Below, piece by piece: positions 51,412 through 60,349 of a DNA stretch of 64,000 nucleotides. The notes under the pieces were generated by a model that saw only the letters and a list, made by a program, of their open reading frames with translations, searched no databases and was not told the DNA's origin. Both the position numbers and the translations under genes were made by a program. Position 1 is the stretch's first letter. Each line of letters opens with the position of its first letter. The stretch comes from an uncultured Tateyamaria sp. (GTDB lineage Bacteria > Pseudomonadota > Alphaproteobacteria > Rhodobacterales > Rhodobacteraceae): positions 1 to 64,000 of the forward strand of contig NZ_CANLAG010000005.1 of assembly GCF_947488715.1 (NCBI RefSeq), in the 5' to 3' direction.

Positions 51412-51978
51412 ATGAGCACAACAGACACCAAAGACCCCGCAGTCCCCCATTTCAACATCGAGGGCTTCAAACGCGTGCCCGTGCCGGGCGAGGAACTGCA
51501 CGCCTGCATGGGCCTGAACAAATGCGCTGGTCAGGACAAATACGGCATGGATGGTGCGCCAGGGTTCGAACCCAACAGCTGCGCGGGCCAGGGCTTTTGC
51601 GCCACCACGGCCATGCACAGTTGCCACACCAACAACAACTGCGCCAACCAGGGCGGATGCGGGCTCTATGGATCGGAATCCGAATTGACCCGACCGGGCC
51701 AGAACGATTGCCGTTCCATGGGCTCCTGCGCGACACCGATCAATGCCGAACGGTTCATCACCACGGGCGGCCTGCGCGGCACCAGCGTCTGGGCGCGGGC
51801 GCGCAAGGTCTTTGCCGAAGCCTACGAGGAAAGCGGCGGCAAGGTCGGCCCACAGCCCGAACACTTCCCGCATGGCCCAACAGCCGAATGGATCAACCAA
51901 CCAGCCGAAGGCGGCTCTTGCTCGTCATACGCGGCTTGCGGGTCCAGCGGCATGTCGGGCGGCGGCAGCTGCGGATGA
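51412..51978 (+). CDS. Cys-rich protein with CX5C repeats, candidate MNIO substrate (RiPP precursor)
   Basis: A 188-residue protein with 12 Cys. Spacing is regular: C32/C38, C57/C63, C71/C77/C83, C100/C106, C170/C176 all are CX5C, plus C187 near the end. Motifs such as CMGLNKC, CAGQGFC and CANQGGC (variants of CxGxxxC) are frequent among substrates of DUF692 iron enzymes. No signal peptide or lipobox is seen, unlike bufferin-type precursors, so it is probably cytoplasmic at synthesis. The ATG of the MNIO gene overlaps its TGA (ATGA), tying the two. It may instead be a metal-binding structural partner. Confidence 0.7.
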   Translation: MSTTDTKDPAVPHFNIEGFKRVPVPGEELHACMGLNKCAGQDKYGMDGAPGFEPNSCAGQGFCATTAMHSCHTNNNCANQGGCGLYGSESELTRPGQNDCRSMGSCATPINAERFITTGGLRGTSVWARARKVFAEAYEESGGKVGPQPEHFPHGPTAEWINQPAEGGSCSSYAACGSSGMSGGGSCG

Positions 51979-52925
51979 CCACACAAAACGGAATTGCGGC
52001 GTTGCCCCAGCTCGGTCTCGGGCTGGGGCTGCGCAACGTCCATTTCGAACACATCCTGACCCACTGGCCCGACGTCGACTGGTTCGAGGCGATCTCGGAA
52101 AACTTCATGGATTCGCAGGGCCGCCCCCGCGACGTCATCCGCAAGGTTGCGGACCGCTATCCCGTCGTGCTGCACGGCGTGTCCCTCTCCATCGGCAGCA
52201 CGGACCCGCTCGACCTCGACTACCTCGCGCGGCTCAAGACGCTGGCCCACGAGGTGCAACCACAATGGGTGTCCGATCACCTGTGCTGGACCGGTGTCAT
52301 GGGACTGAACAGCCACGACCTGCTGCCCGTCCCGCTCAGCGATGAGACACTGGCCCATATCGTGCCGCGCATTCACAAGGTTCAAGAGGTGCTGGGCCGT
52401 CCCCTGATCCTTGAAAACCCCTCTACCTATGTGGGGTTCAAGGACAGCACCATCGAAGAGCCGGACTTTTTGCGGGCGTTGGCGGACCAAACTGGCTGTG
52501 GCCTGCTGCTCGACGTTAACAATGTCTATGTGACCTGTTTTAACGCCGATGCGGATGCGATGGCCTACCTTGACGCGTTCCCATGGGACAAGGTGGTACA
52601 GATGCACCTCGCGGGCCACACCGACTGCGGCACACATATCATCGACACCCACGACCAACCCGTCAGACCAGAGGTCTGGGAACTCTACGCAACCGCCTGG
52701 CAGCGCACGGGCGGCGCTTCGACCCTGCTGGAGTGGGATGGCAACATCCCGGACTTTGACACCTGCCACGCCGAATTGCTCAAATCGCGGGCCTATATGG
52801 GCGGCGCGGGCTTTCAACAGGTGCTGGACGCCGCACAGATCGCCCCCGCGACCGGCGTATCAAACCCGGTCAGTTTTCTCGTACCGGACGTCATGGATGC
52901 AGCCACCCCGGCGGATCAGGGCTGA
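51975..52925 (+). CDS. DUF692 multinuclear non-heme iron oxidase (MNIO)
   Basis: A 316-residue TIM-barrel enzyme of the MbnB family. Metal-ligand candidates visible in order are H67 (VLHGVSLS), D101-H102, E147 (LILENPSTY), D180-N182 (LLLDVNNVY), H211/H215, D224-H226 and E253 (LLEWDGN), so the multi-iron site looks intact. MNIOs modify cysteine in partner peptides to thiooxazole, oxazolone-thioamide or other products. The upstream CX5C protein, with overlapping stop and start, is the natural substrate candidate. The downstream DUF2063 gene starts 3 bases later, as in bufBC/hvfBC pairs. Confidence 0.85.
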   Translation: MTTQNGIAALPQLGLGLGLRNVHFEHILTHWPDVDWFEAISENFMDSQGRPRDVIRKVADRYPVVLHGVSLSIGSTDPLDLDYLARLKTLAHEVQPQWVSDHLCWTGVMGLNSHDLLPVPLSDETLAHIVPRIHKVQEVLGRPLILENPSTYVGFKDSTIEEPDFLRALADQTGCGLLLDVNNVYVTCFNADADAMAYLDAFPWDKVVQMHLAGHTDCGTHIIDTHDQPVRPEVWELYATAWQRTGGASTLLEWDGNIPDFDTCHAELLKSRAYMGGAGFQQVLDAAQIAPATGVSNPVSFLVPDVMDAATPADQG

Positions 52926-52928
52926 TCC

Positions 52929-53720
52929 ATGGCGGATACGCTGACAGACCTGCAACACTGGATGCACCGCGCGCTGCTGCGCCCCGAAGAGGCAAACCCG
53001 CAAGAGGTCGACGCCCGCCTGACACCGCATCCGCGGCTGTCCCCGTCCGGCGCGCTGGCGATCTATCAGCAAAGCTACCGGTTGCGCATCGCGTCCTGCA
53101 TGCGCGAACAGTTTCCGGCGCTGTGCCACGCGCTGGGTCAGGATCTTTTTGACGATTTTGCCGCTGAATATGTGCGCGACTGCCCACCCGAAAGCTATAC
53201 GCTCTACGATCTTGGCCGCCGGTTCGCCGGGTTTCTCGACGCCCAACGCCCAGACCGCGACAGCCAGACCCGCGAGGTGTGGGTCGATTTCGTCATCGAC
53301 CTTGCCCGGTTCGAGCGTGACGTCTTTGTCACCTTTGACGGCCCCGGCGCCGAAGACCTGCCGCCCGCCTCGCCCGCAACCTGTGACGCCGATTTGCGCC
53401 TGAACCCCAGCCTGCGGGTGCGCGCGTACCAGTTCCCGGTTGCGCAATACTACCTCGCCGTCCGAGCCAAGGCCGCGCCCACCCCGCCACCGCCTGCGCC
53501 CAATCACACCGCTATTGTTCGCCAGGATTTCGGCACGCGGATTGTGCCCCTGCGCGCAGGTCATGCCCGCTTCCTGTCGGTGATGACTGAATGTACGACC
53601 GTTGCCTTGGCCCTGGCTGAACTTGGCCCCGGCGCGTTGACCCCCTGGCACGACGATCCCGGCCTGAAAACGGATTGGCTGCGCGCGGGCATGTTCGTGG
53701 CCGCAGACGCACAGACCTAG
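52929..53720 (+). CDS. DUF2063 partner protein of the MNIO
   Basis: A 263-residue protein with the DUF2063 N-terminal helical domain (SLTDLQHWMHRALLRPE-type start, then PSGALAIYQQSYRLRIASCM and LYDLGRRFAGFLD). The C-terminal half is a beta-rich domain that begins around residue 150. DUF2063 proteins (BufC/HvfC) pair with DUF692 enzymes and are thought to present the precursor peptide. Tight spacing to the MNIO gene supports that pairing here. No nucleic-acid motif is evident despite the old annotation as a putative DNA-binding domain. Confidence 0.82.
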   Translation: MADTLTDLQHWMHRALLRPEEANPQEVDARLTPHPRLSPSGALAIYQQSYRLRIASCMREQFPALCHALGQDLFDDFAAEYVRDCPPESYTLYDLGRRFAGFLDAQRPDRDSQTREVWVDFVIDLARFERDVFVTFDGPGAEDLPPASPATCDADLRLNPSLRVRAYQFPVAQYYLAVRAKAAPTPPPPAPNHTAIVRQDFGTRIVPLRAGHARFLSVMTECTTVALALAELGPGALTPWHDDPGLKTDWLRAGMFVAADAQT

Positions 53721-53737
53721 ATAACGGGTCGCGCCGT

Positions 53738-54097
53738 TTAAGAGGCCCGCAAATGGTGCGTGTCAAAATACCCGTTTGTTTCGCCGCGCCAATGGCTCAG
53801 CAAATGGCGGCACTGGCGGCATTCTGTTCCCGTGATCGAATGCAATGCGATGTCCGCGGACACAGCCGCTGCCGCCCGGTACAAATCCAGCAAATGCCGC
53901 TGGTTCAAACGGTCTGCGATGGGCCAACTGTCCTCCAGCGTCGACGCCGCAGAGGCCAGTGACAATACCAGATATTCCACTGGCACGCCCGCAAAACGGT
54001 CGCACACAATTGGTACGGCACGCCGTACGGCAATTCCCTGTTCGAACGTCAATTCGCCCAGGCAACTCTCCAATTCATCCCAAAACTGGATGCTCAC
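53738..54097 (-). CDS. Hypothetical protein, 119 residues
   Basis: A small soluble protein with an acidic N-terminus (MSIQFWDELESCLGELTF) and a hydrophobic middle (PVEYLVLSLASAAS). Two close Cys (TECRQC) lie near the C-terminus. A GAGA stretch precedes the ATG at 54097. It is convergent with the DUF2063 gene and stands alone. No family was recognised. Codon use resembles neighbours, so it may be real, but it could be spurious. Confidence 0.45.
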   Translation of the reverse strand: MSIQFWDELESCLGELTFEQGIAVRRAVPIVCDRFAGVPVEYLVLSLASAASTLEDSWPIADRLNQRHLLDLYRAAAAVSADIALHSITGTECRQCRHLLSHWRGETNGYFDTHHLRAS

Positions 54098-54344
54098 TGA
54101 AATCTCGGTCTTTTCCCAACAGATTCAATCTTTAGGTGAAAGTCCCGAAAGAACCCATAACAAAATGCAAGAATTCTATTTCAGGTAGAATATTCGTTGA
54201 ATCGTTTCTGTATGTATCCGGTCACTCTGAATTGCCCGTTCGCAATGGCCCCGATTGACCGGTTCCGGCGCGGTTGAATTGAATACACAAGAGTTTTCAA
54301 ACTGCACACTTGTGCGGCGGAAAATTTGCTGCGATGCTCGAATA

Positions 54345-54728
54345 GTGAGCAGAAAAAGAACGATAGCTGTGCAGGCTCTTGTGGCCCTGTCCCTGTCCGC
54401 ACCGGCAATGGCGATGGACAACCTGGCATCCGTTTTCGCGGGATGCACCGGGCGCATATCGGCCGAGATGGAACATGCCTGGCTGATGAACAGCGACCGC
54501 GCTGATGACCTCGAGGGGTTGCGGCTCCAGTTTGTGACGCTCCTCGATGCGATCACGCCACCCGAACAGGCCCGGCAGGTCCTGCACTTCCGCATAGAGG
54601 CGAAACTGGCACATGCGGCGATGCTCACAACAGCGACCTTTGGCACCGATCCACGCCTCGTTCACATGGCGCAAAATCAGGCGGCACTGCGCGTAAGAGA
54701 CTGCCGAAATCTGTTGCTCGACAGCTGA
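54345..54728 (+). CDS. Small exported hypothetical protein
   Basis: A 127-residue protein (GTG start at 54345). The N-terminal SRKRTIAVQALVALSLSAPAMA is a Sec signal with AxA cleavage. The mature part is helical and polar, with two Cys (AGCTG, DCRNLL). No Shine-Dalgarno sequence is clear, so start choice rests on the signal peptide. It lies about 300 bases before urtA, but no function or shared transcript is shown. Similar small exported proteins precede urea transporters in some Rhodobacterales; that link is only context. Confidence 0.55.
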   Translation: MSRKRTIAVQALVALSLSAPAMAMDNLASVFAGCTGRISAEMEHAWLMNSDRADDLEGLRLQFVTLLDAITPPEQARQVLHFRIEAKLAHAAMLTTATFGTDPRLVHMAQNQAALRVRDCRNLLLDS

Positions 54729-55025
54729 TACTTGCCGAGCAGCCCGCTTTTTGCGCCTATGAAACGGGCATAAACCGCGAAACCTGCCCAAAAATCAAAC
54801 AAATCCCGTTGACAGCACAACAATGCAGCAGGTCGGACTCGGCGCGGGCAAGCACAGCTTCATAAATGCTCAGGCAGTCCGACAGGGGCTGTTTGGAATG
54901 TGCGGCGGCGTTGGCCTGGAAACCTGAACACCACCGCACGTGGCAACATGAAAGTGCCGGGGGTGATATGAGGGTTCTGTTCCTTTTTCGCAATGCCCCT
55001 GGCGTGATGCGCTAGAGGACTCACA

Positions 55026-56303
55026 ATGAAAAAATCCCTTCTCGGAACCACCGCTGCCGTTGTGCTGGGCACTGCTTTGCCCGCATTGGCCTGCGACGCC
55101 CCCATCAAAATCGGCGTGCTGCACTCGCTGTCCGGCACCATGGCAATCTCCGAAACAACTCTCAAAGATACGATGGAAATGCTGGTCGAACAGCAAAACG
55201 CCGCTGGTGGTGTTCTGGGCTGCGATCTCGAAGCCGTCGTCGTTGATCCTGCCTCCGATTGGCCGCTCTTTGCGGAAAAGGCACGCGAATTGCTGACCGT
55301 CCACGAGGTCGACGTGATCTTTGGCAACTGGACATCGGTGTCGCGCAAATCCGTGCTGCCCGTGATCGAGGAATTGAACGGCCTGCTGTTCTACCCCGTG
55401 CAATACGAGGGCGAAGAGTCGTCCAAGAACGTGTTCTACACCGGCGCCGCCCCCAACCAACAGGCGATCCCCGCCACCGATTACTTCCTCGAAGAGCTTG
55501 AGGTCGAGAAATTCGCGCTGCTGGGCACCGACTATGTCTATCCCCGCACAACCAACAACATCCTCGAAGCATACCTCCAGGACAAAGGCATCCCGGCGGA
55601 CGACATCTTCGTCAACTACACGCCCTTCGGTCACTCCGACTGGTCCAAGATTGTGGCTGACGTCGTGGCTCTGGGTGCAGACGGCAAAAAGGTCGGCGTG
55701 ATCTCGACCATCAACGGCGACGCCAATGTCGGCTTCTACAAGGAACTGGCAGCCGCTGGTATCTCTGCCGATGACATCCCCGTCGTCGCCTTCTCCGTTG
55801 GCGAAGAAGAACTGGCAGGCCTCGACACCTCCAACCTCGTTGGCCACCTCGCCGCCTGGAACTATTTCCAGTCTGCCGAATCCGATGCCAACGACGCATG
55901 GGTCGAAGCCTGGAAAGCCCGCATGGGCGAAGAGCGCGTGACCAATGACCCGATGGAGGCGCACTATATCGGCTTCAACATGTGGGTGAACGCGGCCACA
56001 GCCGCAGGCACCACAGACGTCGATGCGGTCCGTACGGCAATGTACGGTCAGGAATTCCCGAACCTGACAGGCGGCACCGCCGTCATGCTGCCCAATCACC
56101 ACTTGGCCAAGCCGGTCCTGATCGGCGAAATCCAGGAAGACGGCCAGTTCGACATCATCAGCCAGACCGCCGAAGTGCCGGGTGACGCATGGACAGACTT
56201 CCTGCCGGAATCGGCCGTGCTGGTCTCCGACTGGAAAGAGCTGGGTTGCGGCATGTACAACACCGAAACCAGCAGCTGCGTACAGATCAAATCCAACTAC
56301 TGA
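55026..56303 (+). CDS. urtA: Urea ABC transporter substrate-binding protein UrtA
   Basis: A 425-residue periplasmic protein. The N-terminal KKSLLGTTAAVVLGTALPAL is a Sec signal ending ALA. The mature region has the UrtA hallmarks IKIGVLHSLSGTMAISETTL, PASDWPLFAEKARELL and PVQYEGEESSKNVFYTGAAPNQ (within these short segments). It binds urea for the UrtBCDE transporter. Length is normal. It is the first gene of urtABCDE; a stem-loop separates it from urtB, which fits higher expression of the binding protein. Promoter: a TTGACA at 54809-54814 has no matching -10. No further feature was seen between 54729 and 55025. Confidence 0.95.
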   Translation: MKKSLLGTTAAVVLGTALPALACDAPIKIGVLHSLSGTMAISETTLKDTMEMLVEQQNAAGGVLGCDLEAVVVDPASDWPLFAEKARELLTVHEVDVIFGNWTSVSRKSVLPVIEELNGLLFYPVQYEGEESSKNVFYTGAAPNQQAIPATDYFLEELEVEKFALLGTDYVYPRTTNNILEAYLQDKGIPADDIFVNYTPFGHSDWSKIVADVVALGADGKKVGVISTINGDANVGFYKELAAAGISADDIPVVAFSVGEEELAGLDTSNLVGHLAAWNYFQSAESDANDAWVEAWKARMGEERVTNDPMEAHYIGFNMWVNAATAAGTTDVDAVRTAMYGQEFPNLTGGTAVMLPNHHLAKPVLIGEIQEDGQFDIISQTAEVPGDAWTDFLPESAVLVSDWKELGCGMYNTETSSCVQIKSNY

Positions 56304-56324
56304 TCTCGCAGATCCAACAAAAAA

Positions 56325-56351
56325 CCGGATGGCGCATCACGCGCCGTCCGG
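56325..56351 (+). other. Intercistronic hairpin between urtA and urtB
   Basis: Arms ccggatggcgc (56325-56335) and gcgccgtccgg (56341-56351) form an 11-bp stem (one T-G) around a 5-base loop. No T tract follows, so mRNA stabilisation of urtA is more likely than termination. Confidence 0.6.
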
Positions 56352-56372
56352 AACACCAAGGAACGGGCTGGC

Positions 56373-58343
56373 ATGCGGCACTTTTTGATTTTGATCTGGA
56401 TGGTCGCATTGTCGTTTTCGGCTTTGACCGTTCCAGCGATGGCACAGAACATGGATGCGCCGATCCAGCAGTTGATGCAGACCCACGGCGACGCACTGGC
56501 CAAGGCATCGCGCAAAACGATCCAGCCCGCCATCGACGCGCTCACGGCCAGCGGCTTGCCCGCCGCCCAGAACGTGATGGAACGCTGGCAGGCCAAGGAG
56601 GTTTGGCGTCACAAGGACACCGGCGCCTTTGTCATTGCCGAAGAGATCGACCGCGACACCATCCGCATCTTTGACCCGTCCGACCGCTCCGAGATCGGTG
56701 AGGCCGAGGACAAGGCCTATAAACAGCTCAAACCCAACAGCGGTGTGCGCGGCATGATCGCCGCCGCCCTCGTGAAATTCCAACTGACCGACGCAGATGC
56801 TCGCGTCCGCGTGACGGCTCTCGACGCGATTTCCCGCGACCCCGAGGCCAGCCACCTTCCAGCACTCCGCGATGTCATCGCAACAGAATCCGACCCAGAC
56901 ATCGCTACGCGCATGACCCGTCTCGAACGCCTGCTGACAATCCAGTTCGGCGCCGACGACGCCGAACGGATCGCCGCCATCGCGCATTTTGAAGGTGACT
57001 TGGGCGTGGACGCCCGCGCGGCACTCAACCCCCTCGTCACCACGCGCGTGCAGGCGGCCCAAGAGCGCCCGGACACGCCCGACGTGCTGGGACCGATCAC
57101 ACCGGGGTCGGATGCCCTGTCCCGAATGGACGCCTACGCGCTTTTGGTCGCAGAAAACCTCGCACCCCCGCTCATTCCCCCCGGCGAAGTCCGCGCCGCC
57201 CTGATCCGCAACATCGACGGCGACACGGTGGCGGGTGTGCAGGTCGCAACCCTGTCCACCGACGCGGCCCGCAACAGCGCCTTTGCCACATTGGTAGAAC
57301 AAGGCCTCGCCGAACCCGCCGCAACGGTTCAGGAAATCGACACAGCACTCGATGCCTTCCAGTTCTTCGAGGTCTACATCGGCGCCCCGCCCACAGTTGC
57401 GCGCGCCGCGCACGATGTTCTCCGCGGGATTGAGGCATCGGTGGCGCTCAACCAAACCGCCGACCTGGCGCTCGACGCCGTCTCGCTCGCGTCGATCTAC
57501 TTCCTCGCCGCCATCGGCCTCGCCATCACCTTTGGCGTCATGGGTGTTATCAACATGGCCCACGGCGAGTTTATCATGATGGGGGCCTACACCGGCTACG
57601 TCGTGCAACTCTTTGTGCCCGACCACACCCTGTCGATCTTGCTGGCCATCCCGCTGGCCTTCATGGTCACCTTCGCGGCAGGTGTTGCGATGGAACGGCT
57701 GGTGATCCGCTGGCTCTACCACCGCCCGCTCGAAACCCTGCTGGCCACCTTTGGTGTGTCCATCGCCCTGCAACAATTGGCCAAGAACATCTTCGGCACC
57801 CAGGCCCGCCCCCTCACGGCACCGGGCTGGCTCGACGGGTCGATGGTGATCAACGATATCGTCTCGATCAGCTATATCCGCATCGCCATCTTCATCCTTG
57901 CGCTGGTGTTCCTCGCCCTGTTCCTGATTGTCATGAACCGCACACGCCTCGGCCTCGAAGTCCGCGCGGTGACGCAAAACCCCCGCATGGCCGCCTCCAT
58001 GGGCATCAACCCCGACCGCATCAACATGCTCACCTTCGGCTTCGGCTCCGGCATCGCCGGCATCGCAGGCGTCGCCATCGGCCTCTACGCCAAGGTGACG
58101 TCGGAAATGGGCGCGGATTACATCGTGCAATCCTTCATGACCGTTGTGGTCGGCGGGGTGGGCAACATCTGGGGCACGCTGCTGGGGGCTACACTGGTCG
58201 GCACCATGCAAAAGGGGATCGAATGGTTGAACCCCTCCAACACCCTCGCCGCCCAGACCTACATGATCCTGTTCATCATCCTCTTCATCCAATTCAGGCC
58301 ACGGGGCATCATCGCCCTCAAAGGCCGCGCAGCGGAGGCATAG
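56373..58343 (+). CDS. urtB: Urea ABC transporter permease UrtB
   Basis: A 656-residue protein. A signal-like N-terminus (RHFLILIWMVALSFSALTVP) precedes a long extracytoplasmic domain (residues about 25-360) typical of proteobacterial UrtB. The membrane permease part starts near residue 370 (AIGLAITFGVMGVINMAHGE) and continues with eight or so transmembrane segments, with GLEVRAVTQNPRMAASMGI as the branched-chain permease loop. It forms the channel with UrtC and is driven by UrtD and UrtE. The next gene starts 3 bases after its stop. Confidence 0.95.
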   Translation: MRHFLILIWMVALSFSALTVPAMAQNMDAPIQQLMQTHGDALAKASRKTIQPAIDALTASGLPAAQNVMERWQAKEVWRHKDTGAFVIAEEIDRDTIRIFDPSDRSEIGEAEDKAYKQLKPNSGVRGMIAAALVKFQLTDADARVRVTALDAISRDPEASHLPALRDVIATESDPDIATRMTRLERLLTIQFGADDAERIAAIAHFEGDLGVDARAALNPLVTTRVQAAQERPDTPDVLGPITPGSDALSRMDAYALLVAENLAPPLIPPGEVRAALIRNIDGDTVAGVQVATLSTDAARNSAFATLVEQGLAEPAATVQEIDTALDAFQFFEVYIGAPPTVARAAHDVLRGIEASVALNQTADLALDAVSLASIYFLAAIGLAITFGVMGVINMAHGEFIMMGAYTGYVVQLFVPDHTLSILLAIPLAFMVTFAAGVAMERLVIRWLYHRPLETLLATFGVSIALQQLAKNIFGTQARPLTAPGWLDGSMVINDIVSISYIRIAIFILALVFLALFLIVMNRTRLGLEVRAVTQNPRMAASMGINPDRINMLTFGFGSGIAGIAGVAIGLYAKVTSEMGADYIVQSFMTVVVGGVGNIWGTLLGATLVGTMQKGIEWLNPSNTLAAQTYMILFIILFIQFRPRGIIALKGRAAEA

Positions 58344-58346
58344 ACG

Positions 58347-59612
58347 ATGACCGATACAACTTCATTGTTCCCCAAATATGCAAAATCCCGCCCCGTCATC
58401 ACGCGCCACCCCTCGGTGCTGATCTTCATCGCCTGCCTCGCGCTCTTCACACTCGGCGTCACCATCCTGTCCGAAGGATTCGGCATCGGCGTGATCTCCA
58501 CCTCCTTTGTCAAAACCCTGGGAAAGACTCTGTGCCTGTGCCTCGTGGCCCTCGCGATGGACCTAGTCTGGGGCTATTGCGGCATCCTCAGCCTCGGTCA
58601 CATGGCGTTCTTTGGCATCGGCGGCTACGCAATCGGCATGTGGCTGATGTACGCCCGCACCGAAATCATCGTCGTCCAAAGCCTCGCCGCTGCCCCCCTG
58701 CCGCCCACACCCCAAGAGATTTCCGACGGCATCGCCACACAGATCTTTGGCGTGGTCGGCGCATCCGAATTTCCACCGATCTGGGCGTTGGCCCACTCCC
58801 TGCCGCTGCAACTGGCGGCGGTGGTGGTGGTGCCGGGCCTGCTGGCGCTGATCTTTGGCTGGCTCGCGTTCCGCAGCCGGGTCACGGGGGTCTACCTGTC
58901 GATCCTGACCCAGGCCATGACGCTCGCCCTTTCGCTCTACCTCTTCCAGAACGACAGCGGGTTGCGGGGCAACAACGGCCTGTCGGGCCTGCAAAACCTG
59001 CCAGGCCTCGACGCAGTGCCGCAATCCGTGGTCTCGATCTGGTTTCTCTGGGCCTCCGCGCTGGCGCTGGGTCTCGGGTATCTGCTGTGCGCCTGGGTCG
59101 TGTCCGGCAAATTCGGCTCCGTTATACGCGCTATACGCGATGACGAGGCGCGTGTGCGGTTCCTGGGTTACTCGGTCGAGGCCTACAAACTCACCGTCTT
59201 CACCCTTACCGCGGTGATCGCGGCGGTCGCCGGCGCGTTATACTACCCGCAGGCGGGCATCATTAACCCGGCCGAGATTGCACCCATCGCCTCGATCTAC
59301 CTCGCCGTGTGGGTCGCCATTGGCGGACGCGGGCGTCTCTATGGCGCGGTGATCGGCGCGGCCTTCGTGTCGCTTGTGTCCACATGGTTCACCGGCGGGC
59401 AAGCGCCTGACGTCAATCTGGGCTTCTACACGATATCATGGGTCGACTGGTGGACCGTGCTGCTGGGCCTGTCCTTTGTCGCCGTCACGCTGTTTGCGCC
59501 CAAGGGCATCGGCGGCTTGATGGACCTTGTCCCCGCGGGTACACCCGACCGCCACGGCGCCGCTCTGGGTCCTGATGACAGCGCCCTACGCGAAAAGGAG
59601 GCCGACAAATGA
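58347..59612 (+). CDS. urtC: Urea ABC transporter permease UrtC
   Basis: A 421-residue inner-membrane permease of the LivM family with about ten transmembrane segments. CLVALAMDLVWGYCGILSLG, MAFFGIGGYAIGMWL and VIRAIRDDEARVRFLGYSVE are its family signatures, the last being the cytoplasmic coupling loop that meets the ATPases. It pairs with UrtB. Its stop overlaps the urtD start (ATGA at 59609-59612), so translation is coupled. Confidence 0.94.
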   Translation: MTDTTSLFPKYAKSRPVITRHPSVLIFIACLALFTLGVTILSEGFGIGVISTSFVKTLGKTLCLCLVALAMDLVWGYCGILSLGHMAFFGIGGYAIGMWLMYARTEIIVVQSLAAAPLPPTPQEISDGIATQIFGVVGASEFPPIWALAHSLPLQLAAVVVVPGLLALIFGWLAFRSRVTGVYLSILTQAMTLALSLYLFQNDSGLRGNNGLSGLQNLPGLDAVPQSVVSIWFLWASALALGLGYLLCAWVVSGKFGSVIRAIRDDEARVRFLGYSVEAYKLTVFTLTAVIAAVAGALYYPQAGIINPAEIAPIASIYLAVWVAIGGRGRLYGAVIGAAFVSLVSTWFTGGQAPDVNLGFYTISWVDWWTVLLGLSFVAVTLFAPKGIGGLMDLVPAGTPDRHGAALGPDDSALREKEADK

Positions 59613-60349
59613 ACACGCTTTTGGAAGTGTCTGGCGTCTCCAAATCCTTTGACGGATTCAAGGCCATCAACAACCTGTCTTTTCAAATCGGCGAGCCCGA
59701 GATGCGCGCCGTGATCGGTCCGAATGGCGCGGGCAAGACGACGTTCATGGACATCATCACGGGCAAAACCCGGCCCGACGAAGGCCGCGCAATCTTTGGT
59801 GAGAAATCCATGTCGCTCCTGTCGATGACCGAAAGCCAGATCGCGCAGGCGGGCATTGGCCGCAAATTCCAGCGCCCCACCGTGTTCGAGGACCAGAGCG
59901 TCGCGGACAACCTGATGATGGCCCTCAAGAAAGACCGCAGCCCCTGGGCCGTCTTGCGCTTCCGCCCCGCCCGCGACGATCACGCCGCTGTGGCGCGCCT
60001 GGCGGACGAGATCGGGCTGACGGACCAGTTGGACCGCAAGTCGGGCGAGTTGAGCCATGGCCAGAAACAGTGGCTCGAGATCGGCATGTTGCTGGCGCAG
60101 GATCCCCGCCTCTTGCTGGTGGACGAACCGGCGGCGGGCATGACGCCTGCGGAACGCGAGCACACCACCGACATCCTCGTGCAGGCGGCCAAGACGCGCG
60201 CCGTCGTGGTGGTGGAACACGATATGGAATTTGTCCGGCGGCTGAATTGCAAAGTCACCGTACTGCATGAAGGGTCGGTGCTGGCCGAGGGTTCGCTCGA
60301 CCACGTGACCGCAGATGAAAGGGTGATCGAGGTGTACCTTGGCCGATAG
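59609..60349 (+). CDS. urtD: Urea ABC transporter ATP-binding protein UrtD
   Basis: A 246-residue LivG-type ATPase. Walker A is GPNGAGKTTFMD, the signature motif is ELSHGQKQWLEIGMLLAQ, and Walker B is LLLVDEPAAGMTPAE. The ELSHGQKQWLE wording is characteristic of UrtD. It energises urea uptake with UrtE. It overlaps urtE by 11 bases at the 3' end. Confidence 0.95.
   Translation: MNTLLEVSGVSKSFDGFKAINNLSFQIGEPEMRAVIGPNGAGKTTFMDIITGKTRPDEGRAIFGEKSMSLLSMTESQIAQAGIGRKFQRPTVFEDQSVADNLMMALKKDRSPWAVLRFRPARDDHAAVARLADEIGLTDQLDRKSGELSHGQKQWLEIGMLLAQDPRLLLVDEPAAGMTPAEREHTTDILVQAAKTRAVVVVEHDMEFVRRLNCKVTVLHEGSVLAEGSLDHVTADERVIEVYLGR

Noticed and set aside
51412-51978. Bufferin (BufA-type) precursor
   Set aside because: No signal peptide, and the length and CX5C spacing differ from bufferins as I know them.
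54809-54831. Housekeeping or sigma-54 promoter for urtA
   Set aside because: TTGACA at 54809 lacks a -10, and no GG-N10-GC pair with the right spacing was found.
56337-58292. Long minus-strand open frame opposite urtB
   Set aside because: urtB is well supported. The antisense frame is His/Gly/Asp-rich with no recognisable domain.
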